34,975 nucleotides of DNA, taken from NCBI GenBank assembly GCA_029240815.1, contig JARDZO010000019.1, positions 1 through 34,975 on the forward strand, in the 5' to 3' direction. Shown piece after piece: positions 24,266 to 32,800 of the stretch (its first letter is position 1; the number at the start of each line of letters is the position of its first letter). A program made the translations under genes and the position numbers. The stretch comes from Brevibacillus sp. (GTDB lineage: Bacteria; Bacillota; Bacilli; Brevibacillales; Brevibacillaceae). The notes beneath the pieces are model-generated. The model searched no databases. It saw only the letters and a program-made list of their open reading frames with translations, and was not told where the DNA came from.

Positions 24266-25988
24266 TGGCACCTTCTATCATGGTTGTGAGTCTACGAAGT
24301 TCCTGCACCAATCGGTTCCGCTGACGGACAAATTGCGTCTGGCGAAAAAGGAACGTCTCTGGAGTCGTATTGGAACGGAACGTATTTTTCACCGAATATA
24401 AGCCAGGAAAAGGCTTGAACGGGAACGTATGGTCATAGTCGTACGGACTGGAATAGGAAAACGCGAGTCGGTTTAATCCACCGCTGACCAGCTTGCTCAA
24501 GCGGCGATAGGAATCAGGCTGTGTCGAAGCGAATGCCTCTCCGTACGCCTGCCACTTTTCGCAAAGCAGCTCCATGACGTCATAGATGGCAGCAAATGAA
24601 AATTCATCCGCAGAATGCTGATCCACATCTTTTAGGAGTTCCATTCCCTTCTCCAGAAAACGACTGATCTGGATAGGCAAGTGCTCACGCTCGGCAATTT
24701 CATGGATAAGCGCCACATGGATTTGAGTATCACGATAAAGAAACGGGATATCGACCTTATCATACAGGTCTCCTTCTGTATGCCACCACCAGCCACCCGC
24801 ACATCCCGGACTGCAGATCGCCGTACCCTCAATTGGCTCATACTTGAGCCCCAAATGGATCGGAATGTCGACTCCCCAAAACGATTGGTCTGCTCCTCGG
24901 GGCATATACGCCCATTTGCTAACCGACTCGCCCGTCAGCTCTGTCAAAATCTCCTGCAGAAATGCTGGATCTTCCATCCCAGTCGAACGAGGCACTACCT
25001 TCACCCCGCCCTGCGTACCTGGGAAATCTACGTTGATATGAGCGACACAATGCTCCTGTAAGTCCTGCCAATGGTGGTCGCAATACCAAGCCGATCCCGC
25101 GTACCTAGCATTGGAATGCCCTGGCCACCAGGCTATTTTGATTCCGCGCCTCTGTTTTCCTGCCAACGGAGCGAACAATCGCGCCACTTCCAGACAAAGA
25201 GCGTTGCCGACTGCATTGTCCGTTGCGCCGAAATGCCACGAATCGTAGTGCCCGGACAAGAGTAAGAATTCCTCTGTCTCTCCGGGAATGATCGCTACCG
25301 GCAAGCTCACGGTCTTCACACCCGTATGCAGCTCCGTTTTCACACAGACGGTCAATTCCTGCTTTTCCGAGAGCGCGAGCAGGTTGATCCCATCTTCATA
25401 TGTCACACCTACGACTGGAATTTTTGGTAACGTGTGAGCATTTTCCGGTGTCGGGGTCCCCCAGATCGGTCCGACTGTTTCTTCGTGGATGTAGTCTTCG
25501 GGAGTAGGCCAGATGTGAATCAAGCCCTTCGCTCCTGCCTGTTCCAGCTTCTGCACATAATCTTCGTAGTAGTTCCAGGAGATGACGATTTTGCCTGACA
25601 GCTGAGATAGCCAGGCTTCCTCTTCCAGCGAAGGGAGCGACTCCCCTTTGCTATGCCGATCATACACCACATTTCCTTGGATACCTTCCGGACAGTGGCG
25701 ACTGAAGGAGCGAGCCTTTGCACGTACCGTATATACCTCAGGAGCAACGACCTGTACCTCTCCGTGAACAGGATCGCTGCAATACATCTCTAATCGGTGA
25801 CGCTGATGGGTAATTCCGTACGAGGACAGTTGATCGATGATATAATCGACAGCCATCTCTGCGCCTGGCTCACCAGTTAAGCGTTCCCACTGGCATAAGG
25901 CTCGTACGTGCTCGTCCAGTCTGTCGCGATTTACCGATTGGAGCAGCTGATCAACTGCTTCCCGTTTTGATTCCATCGAACGATCCAT
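24255..25988 (-). CDS. M28-family metallopeptidase-like protein (577 aa)
   Basis: Resembles M28 zinc aminopeptidases with an inserted PA-like domain (about 90-215). The zinc-site landmarks are SGHYDSWHFGATDN (245-258), NVDFPG (Asp321) and WHTEGDLYDKVD (His403). Where ordinary M28 enzymes have Glu-Glu (catalytic base and ligand), this protein has WPGHSNARYAGS (288-299). His-Ser therefore replaces Glu-Glu, which implies a changed or lost peptidase chemistry. There is no signal peptide, so it is cytoplasmic. It is the last gene of the M20-YfcC-M28 operon, 29 bases after the carrier; ATG 25986-25988 has GGAGCGAGG upstream. A peptide or amide hydrolase role is inferred from the neighbours. Confidence 0.85.
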   Translation of the reverse strand: MDRSMESKREAVDQLLQSVNRDRLDEHVRALCQWERLTGEPGAEMAVDYIIDQLSSYGITHQRHRLEMYCSDPVHGEVQVVAPEVYTVRAKARSFSRHCPEGIQGNVVYDRHSKGESLPSLEEEAWLSQLSGKIVISWNYYEDYVQKLEQAGAKGLIHIWPTPEDYIHEETVGPIWGTPTPENAHTLPKIPVVGVTYEDGINLLALSEKQELTVCVKTELHTGVKTVSLPVAIIPGETEEFLLLSGHYDSWHFGATDNAVGNALCLEVARLFAPLAGKQRRGIKIAWWPGHSNARYAGSAWYCDHHWQDLQEHCVAHINVDFPGTQGGVKVVPRSTGMEDPAFLQEILTELTGESVSKWAYMPRGADQSFWGVDIPIHLGLKYEPIEGTAICSPGCAGGWWWHTEGDLYDKVDIPFLYRDTQIHVALIHEIAEREHLPIQISRFLEKGMELLKDVDQHSADEFSFAAIYDVMELLCEKWQAYGEAFASTQPDSYRRLSKLVSGGLNRLAFSYSSPYDYDHTFPFKPFPGLYSVKNTFRSNTTPETFLFRQTQFVRQRNRLVQELRRLTTMIEGAKET

Positions 25989-26017
25989 GTCTCACCTCGC
26001 TCCTTTCGTTTGCCAGC

Positions 26018-27451
26018 TTAATAAGCAATCGCATGGCCAATGAGCACAAAGGCTGCTCCGGTAATGACCCACATCAGCATCAGCGGCCACATGAATTTGA
26101 CCCACTGCTGATACGTAATACCCGATACCGCCAGACTGCCCATCAACGCAGAGGAGGTCGGCAGGATCATGTTCGTAAAACCGTCTCCCATTTGAAAGGC
26201 GAGGACGGACGTTTGGCGAGTCACGCCGAGCAGGTCTGCGAGCGGTACCATAATCGGCATCGTCGTAGCCGCTAATCCCGTTCCCGAGGTGATAAATACG
26301 TTCATGACTGTCTGGAAGAAATACATCCCGAGCACTTGGATTGAGCCGTGCAAATGCCCTACTGCGTCGGACAATCCAAAAACGATCGTGTCGATGACAT
26401 TCCCTTGTTCCAGAACAATCAGAATCGAACGGGCAATCCCGATAATGAAAGCACCAAAGGTGATGGCACTCGCGCCCTTTACAAATTCACTGGCAATCCG
26501 GCTCGGGCCAAACTTCGCGCAAAAGCCCGAAACGATGCCCATCGTCAAAAACAATGCAGACAATTCTTCCATCCACCAGTCTTTTTTCGATACGCCCCAT
26601 ATGAGCAGAGCAAAGCTGGCGATGATGGTGAGGACCGTCAAAATATGCTTGACCTCCAGGTTAGGGAGCGCAGAAAGATCCAATTTCTTTTCCGTATTCG
26701 CTTTCTCCAGATTGTGGACGATGCTGGCTTCTGGCGTCTTGCGCACCTTCCGCGCATAGCGAATGATGTACCAGCTGGTAATGACCAACAGAGTGATCAA
26801 CAAAATCGCCCGCAGCCACATCCCTGAAAACATCGGCACCTCTGCGATGACCTGAGCCAGACCCACGTTAAACGGATTCATCAGCCCAGCTGTAAAACCG
26901 ATGGATGCCCCGAGAGAGACCATCGCTGTTCCTGTCAGCGCATCATATCCGAGCGAGCGGGCAATGGCGATTCCTAGTGGAACGAACACCATGACCTCGG
27001 ATGACATGCCCATCGTAAAACCGCCTACGGAGAACAATCCCAAGAATACTGGAATGATCATGATGCCGCGCTTGGAAAACGTCTTTGCTACACGGCTCGT
27101 CACCGCTTCGATGGTCCCTGTCGCTGTGATGACCTGGAACGCGCCACCAATAATAAAGATGAAGAAAACAATATCACTGGAATCAATGAGTCCTTTTACA
27201 ATGGCTTTTGGCACTTCTACCAGACTGACCGGATCACCCTCCACTGCGTGGTAGGAGTTGGGGACTACTAGCGTCTTCCCCGAGGTCGGATCCTTTGCCC
27301 GCTCAAACTCGCCGGAAGGCACTAAATAAGTAAGTGCCGCGGCGAGCAGGGTCAGGATGACCAGGAGCACAAAGGTATGAGGCATTTTGATATATTTCCG
27401 CCAAAATGAAGTCGGTTGACCGGAATCCGTCATTACAGGATGTGCGCTCAT
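26018..27451 (-). CDS. YfcC-family carrier (477 aa)
   Basis: A membrane carrier of the YfcC/DcuC-like family in the ion transporter superfamily, with about 12 helices. It contains internal repeat halves with SVGGFTMGMSSEVMVFVPLG (about 138-157) and TSGTGLAATTMPIMVPLADL (about 390-409), the two re-entrant regions expected of such carriers. YfcC proteins are thought to move amino acids, peptides or dicarboxylates; the substrate here is unknown but is probably what the M20 enzyme cleaves. The start ATG 27449-27451 follows the M20 TGA by two bases, with GAGGAGG in the M20 coding end, so translation is coupled. Confidence 0.9.
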   Translation of the reverse strand: MSAHPVMTDSGQPTSFWRKYIKMPHTFVLLVILTLLAAALTYLVPSGEFERAKDPTSGKTLVVPNSYHAVEGDPVSLVEVPKAIVKGLIDSSDIVFFIFIIGGAFQVITATGTIEAVTSRVAKTFSKRGIMIIPVFLGLFSVGGFTMGMSSEVMVFVPLGIAIARSLGYDALTGTAMVSLGASIGFTAGLMNPFNVGLAQVIAEVPMFSGMWLRAILLITLLVITSWYIIRYARKVRKTPEASIVHNLEKANTEKKLDLSALPNLEVKHILTVLTIIASFALLIWGVSKKDWWMEELSALFLTMGIVSGFCAKFGPSRIASEFVKGASAITFGAFIIGIARSILIVLEQGNVIDTIVFGLSDAVGHLHGSIQVLGMYFFQTVMNVFITSGTGLAATTMPIMVPLADLLGVTRQTSVLAFQMGDGFTNMILPTSSALMGSLAVSGITYQQWVKFMWPLMLMWVITGAAFVLIGHAIAY

Positions 27452-27453
27452 GC

Positions 27454-28650
27454 TCAGGCCTCCTCTGATTGTTTATTCTTTTTCCAGTTCTCGAACTCTT
27501 CCCGTACTTTCTGGAAAAGAGCACGATCTGCACATAAATCATAGGCGGTCATAGCCAACGCTTTTGCCGCATGATTCATTCCGATCAGGCCATCCTCAGA
27601 TGCAGTCGCCACTGTAAATTCTGGTGTATGTGTGCCTGCCTCGGTAATTTTGATGTAAGGATGGATCGTTGCCGTCACCTGTCCGACATTTCCGATATCC
27701 GAAGAGCCGATGCCACCCTTTTTCGGTGGATCACTCACTTCAATCCCCATCGCCTCGAGATTGTCAGCAAACAATCCCGCAAGTGCATGATTGTTGTTTC
27801 GCTCTGCATAGACGAGGCCTTCTTTGATTTCAGCACGCGCCCCCACCGCTTCGGCGGAGTGATGCACAGTCTTGTAGACCTTTTCAGTCAGCTCTCGCAG
27901 CTCCCGCACATTGGCTGCACGGAGAATGAACTTGGCTTCGCAGTAATCCGGCACGACATTTGGAGCATCTCCGCCTTTTGTAATAATGCCATGGATCCGC
28001 ACATCTTCCTTGCAAAACTGGCGCAGGGAATTGATGGCAACAAACGTGTTGATCAAGGCATCCAACGCACTGATGCCTTTTTCCGGTGCAGAGGAAGCGT
28101 GCGCCTGCTTCCCGAAAAAGCGAAAGGTAGCATCGACACAGGCTAGTGCGCCACGCAAAACCATCGTTTTTTTGTGAGGATGGCACATCATGGCAGCATC
28201 TACCTCATCAAACACACCTTGGTCGCACATGATGATTTTGCCTCCGCCATCTTCTTCTGCTGGCGTCCCCAACACGACGATGCGACCTGGCAGATCAGGG
28301 ATTGCCTTTTGAAGAGCCAGTGCCGCTCCCACAGCCGACGTCCCGATCAGATTGTGACCGCAAGCATGTCCAATCTCCGGCAGCGCGTCGTACTCCGCGA
28401 GCAAAGCGATTGTAGGTCCCCCTGGTCTTCCTTCCCACGTTGCACGGAAAGCGGTTTCAAGTCCGGCTATTCCTCGCTCTACTTCAAAACCTGCTGCTGC
28501 GAGTGGCTCCGTCAACCATTGTGATGCTTTGTTCTCGTAAAAACTGAGCTCCGGGTTGGCATGAATCGCCAAGGCGATCTCACGCAGCTGGGCATCAAGC
28601 TCATCGACGGCTTGCACAATACGCTGTTTGTTCTCGGAAGTCTGTCCCAT
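27454..28650 (-). CDS. M20 amidohydrolase, AbgB-like (398 aa)
   Basis: Metal-dependent amidohydrolase/peptidase of family M20D. Visible ligands are the Cys-Gly-His of HACGHN (95-100), Glu132-Glu133 in GTPAEEDGG, MMCHPHK (near 157) and the late TIHPYIKI histidine. The family includes aminobenzoyl-glutamate hydrolase subunit AbgB and N-acyl amino acid hydrolases. ATG 28648-28650 was chosen because AAAGGAGG precedes it and a promoter lies at 28721-28749. The frame remains open without a stop as far as 29010, across a terminator, but that upstream part belongs to another small gene. It heads an operon with a YfcC carrier and an M28 peptidase. Confidence 0.92.
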   Translation of the reverse strand: MGQTSENKQRIVQAVDELDAQLREIALAIHANPELSFYENKASQWLTEPLAAAGFEVERGIAGLETAFRATWEGRPGGPTIALLAEYDALPEIGHACGHNLIGTSAVGAALALQKAIPDLPGRIVVLGTPAEEDGGGKIIMCDQGVFDEVDAAMMCHPHKKTMVLRGALACVDATFRFFGKQAHASSAPEKGISALDALINTFVAINSLRQFCKEDVRIHGIITKGGDAPNVVPDYCEAKFILRAANVRELRELTEKVYKTVHHSAEAVGARAEIKEGLVYAERNNNHALAGLFADNLEAMGIEVSDPPKKGGIGSSDIGNVGQVTATIHPYIKITEAGTHTPEFTVATASEDGLIGMNHAAKALAMTAYDLCADRALFQKVREEFENWKKNKQSEEA

Positions 28651-28693
28651 AGTCCTGATATAGCCTCCTTTTCTTCCTTTGTAGACATTTCGA

Positions 28694-28758
28694 AAAATTG
28701 AAACAGATTCGAATGCCCTCATTGTACGACTGTGCTTTTTATAAGTAAAATTGAAACA
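28694..28758 (-). repeat. Two 12-bp direct repeats around M20 promoter
   Basis: AAAATTGAAACA occurs exactly at 28694-28705 and again at 28747-28758, 53 bases apart (about five helical turns). One copy overlaps the -35 region and the other lies just downstream of the -10. This spacing on the same face of the helix suits cooperative operator binding by a dedicated regulator. Confidence 0.55.
28721..28749 (-). promoter_or_regulatory. Sigma-A-type promoter of M20-YfcC-M28 operon
   Basis: TTTACT (28744-28749) and TACAAT (28721-28726) on the minus strand are separated by 17 bases, 4/6 and 5/6 matches to the vegetative consensus. Transcription would begin about 65 bases upstream of the M20 ATG. Confidence 0.55.
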
Positions 28759-28799
28759 TTTTAACCCATAACTATAATTTTTTTTATAGCTTACCAATA

Positions 28800-29001
28800 A
28801 AAAAACAAAATAAAAGAGGCCATCATCACTTTGGAAGGATAAGGGCCTCTTGTGTTTATGCTGATTCCATTTTTCTGCTTTCGTCTTCGTTTTGCGCTGT
28901 TTCATATCCGCGAAAGCGAAAATGCTTCTGTTTAGATCCGGATTGCGTCTGCCTTCACGCTCCAGCTTTTCCCGATGCTTGCGCGCATTGCTTTTTGCCA
29001 T
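28800..29001 (-). CDS. Small basic protein with no stop before terminator
   Basis: ATG 28999-29001, with AAAGGAG eight bases upstream, opens a strongly basic protein (MAKSNARKHREKLEREGRRN start, then FAFADMKQRKTKTK and HKHKRP). It has the look of short conserved Bacillales proteins of about 60-75 residues, but I cannot name it. The DDGLFYF stretch encoded across the terminator looks like a natural C-terminus. No stop codon follows: the same frame runs through the terminator (28814-28851) and on into the M20 gene. The end coordinate given here is only the approximate 3' end of the terminated transcript. A stop may have been lost, or the mRNA may be genuinely non-stop. Confidence 0.65.
28814..28851 (-). 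terminator. Terminator inside the small basic protein frame
   Basis: AAGAGGCC (28814-28821) pairs with GGCCTCTT (28844-28851). On the minus strand a long T-rich run follows (TTTTATTTTGTTTTTTTATT). The hairpin encodes part of the apparent C-terminus of the small basic protein. Confidence 0.85.
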
Positions 29002-29139
29002 ATGACTCACTCCTTTGTGCTATATGATAAGCCGCATTGCGATCGGATGCAACTAAAATGGGGGATTTACCCGTATCACTTGTCCACTCACACGCTCGTA
29101 CCCATGAATAAGCTGATACGGAACGGGAGGTGATGCGTT

Positions 29140-29403
29140 TTGAAAAAACCAACTGCATCCAGAGTAGAGAACCAAGTCTACTCCAATCGGGTCTTGCGGT
29201 CTGAATTCGATGGGAAATGGCGGACTTTTGTGACCCGGAGCGGGTATGTGTCCTACATCGCAACGGCGAATCGCGCCAAGGTGGTCGTCCTACTCTCCAA
29301 TGGCTCCCGCAAGCTCCTCATTTTCAACAAGGGCGGGAGAGTCCTCGTAGGCGGCGGAGGTACAAGTCATTATAGTAAGCCGCATGTCGCACAAGATCTG
29401 TAG
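29140..29403 (+). CDS. Small hypothetical protein (87 aa)
   Basis: A plus-strand gene starting at TTG 29140-29142, nine bases after GGGAGG, and ending at TAG 29401-29403, just before a strong terminator. The product is basic, predicted beta-rich (GKWRTFVTRSGYVSYIATAN then KVVVLLSNGSRKLLIFNKGG) with a Gly-rich turn GGGG near residue 73. It has no membrane segment or signal peptide. I do not recognise it. It is divergent from the small basic protein gene, with a 138-base shared upstream region. Confidence 0.7.
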   Translation: MKKPTASRVENQVYSNRVLRSEFDGKWRTFVTRSGYVSYIATANRAKVVVLLSNGSRKLLIFNKGGRVLVGGGGTSHYSKPHVAQDL

Positions 29404-29420
29404 GTTTTCCCCGGCAATAA

Positions 29421-29457
29421 AAAATGCCCTTTCTTTTGAAAAGAACTGGGCATTTTT
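29421..29457. terminator. Bidirectional terminator
   Basis: AAAATGCCC (29421-29429) pairs with GGGCATTTTT (29448-29457). The loop region itself contains TTCTTTTGAAAAGAA, which extends the stem. T-runs follow on both strands, so it can end both the plus-strand small gene and the LysR gene (minus). Confidence 0.93.
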
Positions 29458-29465
29458 CGTTCCGT

Positions 29466-30362
29466 TTACCGTAGCTCGTAATTTTGCAGAAACTCCACAA
29501 ATCGATCGACCACGGCAAACTGCAAGGTCGCCTGTCGATACAGCATCCATGTCCGCCGTTTGATCGGCTGACCATCCTTGAGCGTCAGGTCCACGGTGTA
29601 CAAGTTTTCATTCGGTCGCAAAAACACCCGTGGAATGATAGCGTAGCCCAAACCAAACTTCGCCATTTCCTTGCAGGTCTCGTGACTATCCACCTGCATG
29701 GTGATTGTCGGGGGCTCTTGATAGTGCTCGTACCACCACTGATCAATGGCATGACTGAGCGAGAATGACATCTGGTCGCCTAGCTTCAACGCCAGCTTGG
29801 GTGCACGGTAATTGATCCGTGGCAGGGAAGGCAGATCTTCGAGATTGATTTTTTCTTTTGAGACGAGGCAAATATTTTCTTCCTGGATCAAGTGCTTTTG
29901 GTCGAGCCACTGGAACTCTCCGCGAATGATCCCCACCTGTATCTCTTCCTGAAGCAGCATATCGAAAATTTCAGAGCTAAAGCCCGTGTCGACGTGAATC
30001 TGCACCTTGGGATACAGCTCCAGAAATTTTTTAATGATCAGAGGAAGCTCGTACTGCCCAAAATAGATAGACGCCCCGATGCGCAGCGTTCCCTGAACTT
30101 CCCGCTGCATATTGATGATATGGTCTCTCGTGTCTCGCAATTCGGCTAGCATTTTATTGGCATAGATCGCCAAATACTCACCCTCTGGCGTAAAGCGAAT
30201 GCCTTTTCCATGCTTCACAATCAGCGGTACCCCAAATCTTTTTTCCAGCTGCTGCAGACGGTAAGTCAGGGCGGGTTGCGTCATGTACATCCGCTCCGCT
30301 GCTCTCGTCAAGCTTTTCTCCTTACTCAAGGACTGCAGCAAAAGCCAATCTTTCTCGTCCAT
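29466..30362 (-). CDS. LysR-family transcriptional regulator (298 aa)
   Basis: LysR regulator with the winged helix-turn-helix in the first 60 residues (KSLTRAAERMYMTQPALTYR, about 16-35) and a periplasmic-binding-like effector domain (90-295). Unlike most LysR genes it is not divergent from its target. It lies 26 bases after the 3-hydroxyacyl-CoA dehydrogenase gene on the same strand, so they probably form one transcript ended by the bidirectional terminator. Its effector may be a CoA-linked or organic acid metabolite. Start ATG 30360-30362 with GGGGG close upstream. Confidence 0.93.
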   Translation of the reverse strand: MDEKDWLLLQSLSKEKSLTRAAERMYMTQPALTYRLQQLEKRFGVPLIVKHGKGIRFTPEGEYLAIYANKMLAELRDTRDHIINMQREVQGTLRIGASIYFGQYELPLIIKKFLELYPKVQIHVDTGFSSEIFDMLLQEEIQVGIIRGEFQWLDQKHLIQEENICLVSKEKINLEDLPSLPRINYRAPKLALKLGDQMSFSLSHAIDQWWYEHYQEPPTITMQVDSHETCKEMAKFGLGYAIIPRVFLRPNENLYTVDLTLKDGQPIKRRTWMLYRQATLQFAVVDRFVEFLQNYELR

Positions 30363-30388
30363 GCTACCCCCTGCCTCGTAAACGTCCC

Positions 30389-31321
30389 TTATCCGCGCTT
30401 CATTTTTGCCAGACGGATAAAATGTTCGTCTCGCTCTTTCAATGTTTCCTCTACGGAAGTATCCGCATACGAATAGATGCCCGAACCGGTCTTCGTGCCG
30501 AGCTCGCCTTTTTCCACCAGCGCCTTTATGAGGGCAGGCGCTTTTTGGGATGCATCCAGCACAGGTGCCAGATTCTCAATCACTCGTTTCCACGTATCCA
30601 GCCCCCCGAAGTCCGCTGTTTCGATCGGGCCGACAAAAGCCCACCGGAATCCGATCCCCTCTTTCATGACCGTGTCGATCTCCCGTGCATCTGCCACGCC
30701 GTCCTTCAGCAAAGAAAAGGCTTCTCTCATCAAGGCAGCTTGAAGGCGATTGGCGATGAAGCCCGGAACGTCTTTTTTCAGCAATACCGGAGACTTCCCG
30801 ATCTTGACCATGAGATCCATGACAGCGGATACAACTTCGTCCGACGTTGATTCATGCCGAACAACTTCTACCAGCGGTACCAGCTGTGCCGGATTGAAAA
30901 AATGAGTGATGATGATCCGTTGTGGCGTTTTTGCCTTTTCGATCAGTCGCACAATCGAGAAGGTAGAGGTATTGGATGCAATGATAGCATCTTCTTTCGC
31001 AAATTGCTCCAATTTCTCAAACAGATCCCATTTCATTTCGATAACTTCCGGGATTGCTTCTGTGATCACGTCAGCCTCCGCAACTGCTGCCTGGAGATCA
31101 GTAGTTAGTACGATACGCTCCAGAGCTTCCTGCTTGGCTTGCTCGGTTATCACTTGCTCGGTGACGAGAAGGGACAAGCTGTTCTCGACGCTATTTTTGG
31201 CTTTGCTCAAGAATTTTTCTTTTAAGTCGTAGAGGGAGACGGTGTAACCAGCCAGCGCATATTCCTGGGCAATTCCGTGACCCATAACGCCAGATCCAAT
31301 GACTGCTACATGATTTGCCAT
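30389..31321 (-). CDS. 3-hydroxyacyl-CoA dehydrogenase (310 aa)
   Basis: NAD-dependent L-3-hydroxyacyl-CoA dehydrogenase. It shows a Rossmann motif GSGVMGHGIA (9-18), the catalytic ITHFFNPAQLVPLVEVV region with the active His (about residue 140), KKDVPGFIANRLQAAL (NADP/substrate segment) and a helical C-terminal dimer domain. Length is slightly above the usual 280-290. Enzymes of this type oxidise 3-hydroxybutyryl-CoA or longer chains in beta-oxidation. ATG 31319-31321 with GGAGG seven bases upstream. The 150 bases upstream (31322-31473) contain no promoter that I can define well. Its operon partner is the LysR regulator. Confidence 0.95.
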   Translation of the reverse strand: MANHVAVIGSGVMGHGIAQEYALAGYTVSLYDLKEKFLSKAKNSVENSLSLLVTEQVITEQAKQEALERIVLTTDLQAAVAEADVITEAIPEVIEMKWDLFEKLEQFAKEDAIIASNTSTFSIVRLIEKAKTPQRIIITHFFNPAQLVPLVEVVRHESTSDEVVSAVMDLMVKIGKSPVLLKKDVPGFIANRLQAALMREAFSLLKDGVADAREIDTVMKEGIGFRWAFVGPIETADFGGLDTWKRVIENLAPVLDASQKAPALIKALVEKGELGTKTGSGIYSYADTSVEETLKERDEHFIRLAKMKRG

Positions 31322-31473
31322 GTGAGGTTCCTCCTGCGATGTAAATGGGCGAAGCTTACATTTGTACGTATACGAAAAAAGTTTCGACTACTTCCACACT
31401 ACCGTTCCATGGATACAAAAGTGTTACAAAGATTCGAAAGCACTCCTATAGCTGCCTCTTCTGGAAGCACACG

Positions 31474-32661
31474 TTATCCGTTGTTTTCTACAGGGATAGC
31501 TGCTGATTGCAACGCTCGCAAACAGAGCGGCGTGACTAGCGTACCGATGGCGATAACCGTAAACGCCCCTCCCCAATGCCCATAATCGAGAACCAAGCCA
31601 AATACAGCGGGTGAAATGATCGTGAAACTGAATCCTAAAACGGATTGAACGCCCAATGCGATACCGAGTACCTCAGGGTCCGTTATATCGGCGATAGATT
31701 TGTTGTAAATGGGAGAATCCGCAATAATCGTGAAGCCATAGAGCAGAGCGATACCCCCGACGATCCAGACAGGAAAGGAAATCATCCACCCAATGGAAAA
31801 AGAGCAGGCAATGCTGAGCCAAATGAACAGGCGAATGGCCCGCACGTTTCCCCAATGATCCGCTAGCTTCCCTCCGTAATAGGTGGCAATCCCTCCAATC
31901 ATGACAATCAGTGAGGCACTTAGATTTCCCCAGGATAGGGCATCAGAAATTCCTTTTTGCTGGAAATAATATACCATAAACGGCCCCATCCAAGCCCACA
32001 TGGCATACAGTTCCCAGCAGTGACCCGCATAGCTGAAATTGACCAACAAATTTTTCTTAGCCACAATCTTCTTAAGTAATGCAAGTGTGACAGGGGTCGA
32101 TGAAAGCGCGACCTCAGGAATATTTGACATCAGAATCAGACCACAGGAGAGAATGGCCGCGCACGAAGTGACTACAATGACTCCTTGCCATCCCCATGTA
32201 TTCTGTAAGATGCCTGACACAAATAAAGAAAACCCAGATCCAACCACGAGGGAGCCTACAAAAACACCCATCGCTTTTCCTCTTGAGGCAGGGGGAGCTA
32301 ATTGGGCAACGATCTTCATTCCAGGCACATACACCCCGGCGATCCCGATTCCGGAAAGTAGACGAAGAAACAGCGCAGACCAGAATCCTTCCGCAAAGGC
32401 AGCAAATAATAAGCCACTGATTCCTGCGACGAGTGACCCATAAGCAAACGAATACTTTGGGTTGGACTTATCACTGGCAAAGCTGTAAAAAATTACAGCA
32501 AGTACATAACCAAGATGAAAGGTCGCAACGATGATACCTGCTTGGGTGGATGACAGCTCCCACTGTCCTTGGACTACAGGCATGATGGCAGAAAAATTAA
32601 ACCATACTTGCATCGATAGAAACTGTGCGATTGATAGCATCCATAGCACGCGCTGGTTCAT
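31474..32661 (-). CDS. MFS transporter (395 aa)
   Basis: Twelve-helix major facilitator permease of the CynX/NimT-like or organic anion kind. Helix 1 carries the start segment MNQRVLWMLSIAQFLSMQVW. The motif-A region after helix 2 is altered (FASDKSNPKYSF), and the second half contains YYGGKLADHWGNVRAIR. Substrate unknown. ATG 32659-32661 lies about five bases after GGAGG; an in-frame extension of 13 residues upstream is unlikely. It has its own promoter and lies 152 bases from the dehydrogenase gene, so it need not share function with it. Confidence 0.9.
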   Translation of the reverse strand: MNQRVLWMLSIAQFLSMQVWFNFSAIMPVVQGQWELSSTQAGIIVATFHLGYVLAVIFYSFASDKSNPKYSFAYGSLVAGISGLLFAAFAEGFWSALFLRLLSGIGIAGVYVPGMKIVAQLAPPASRGKAMGVFVGSLVVGSGFSLFVSGILQNTWGWQGVIVVTSCAAILSCGLILMSNIPEVALSSTPVTLALLKKIVAKKNLLVNFSYAGHCWELYAMWAWMGPFMVYYFQQKGISDALSWGNLSASLIVMIGGIATYYGGKLADHWGNVRAIRLFIWLSIACSFSIGWMISFPVWIVGGIALLYGFTIIADSPIYNKSIADITDPEVLGIALGVQSVLGFSFTIISPAVFGLVLDYGHWGGAFTVIAIGTLVTPLCLRALQSAAIPVENNG

Positions 32662-32690
32662 CGGCGCCTCCTTTTGAGAGCTTTTTTGAA

Positions 32691-32718
32691 AGTATAGCAC
32701 GCGCAGGATTATTGGTAA
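32691..32718 (-). promoter_or_regulatory. Extended -10 promoter of MFS gene
   Basis: On the minus strand TTACCA (32713-32718) and TATACT (32691-32696) are 16 bases apart, and the -10 is preceded by TGC, forming the extended -10 motif TGnTATACT. It lies about 30 bases upstream of the ATG at 32661. Confidence 0.65.
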
Positions 32719-32749
32719 GAAAATTACAAAAAGTTTTTAATCACAAACG

Positions 32750-32788
32750 AAAAAAACCGCAAGCCCGGTTCCATCTCCGAGCTTGCGG
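32750..32788 (-). terminator. Terminator of spoVR
   Basis: CCGCAAGC (32757-32764) pairs with GCTTGCGG (32781-32788), followed on the minus strand by seven Ts, 13 bases after the spoVR stop codon. Confidence 0.95.
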
Positions 32789-32800
32789 CCACCCTGCTAC

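Noticed and set aside
27454..29010. M20 protein as a 518-residue product
   Set aside because: The extra N-terminal 120 residues belong to a separate small basic gene, and a terminator, a promoter and an AAAGGAGG site precede the M20 ATG at 28650.
28955..29263. Minus-strand frame of 102 codons
   Set aside because: It overlaps both the small basic gene and the plus-strand 87-residue gene, lacks a ribosome binding site and has low-quality composition.
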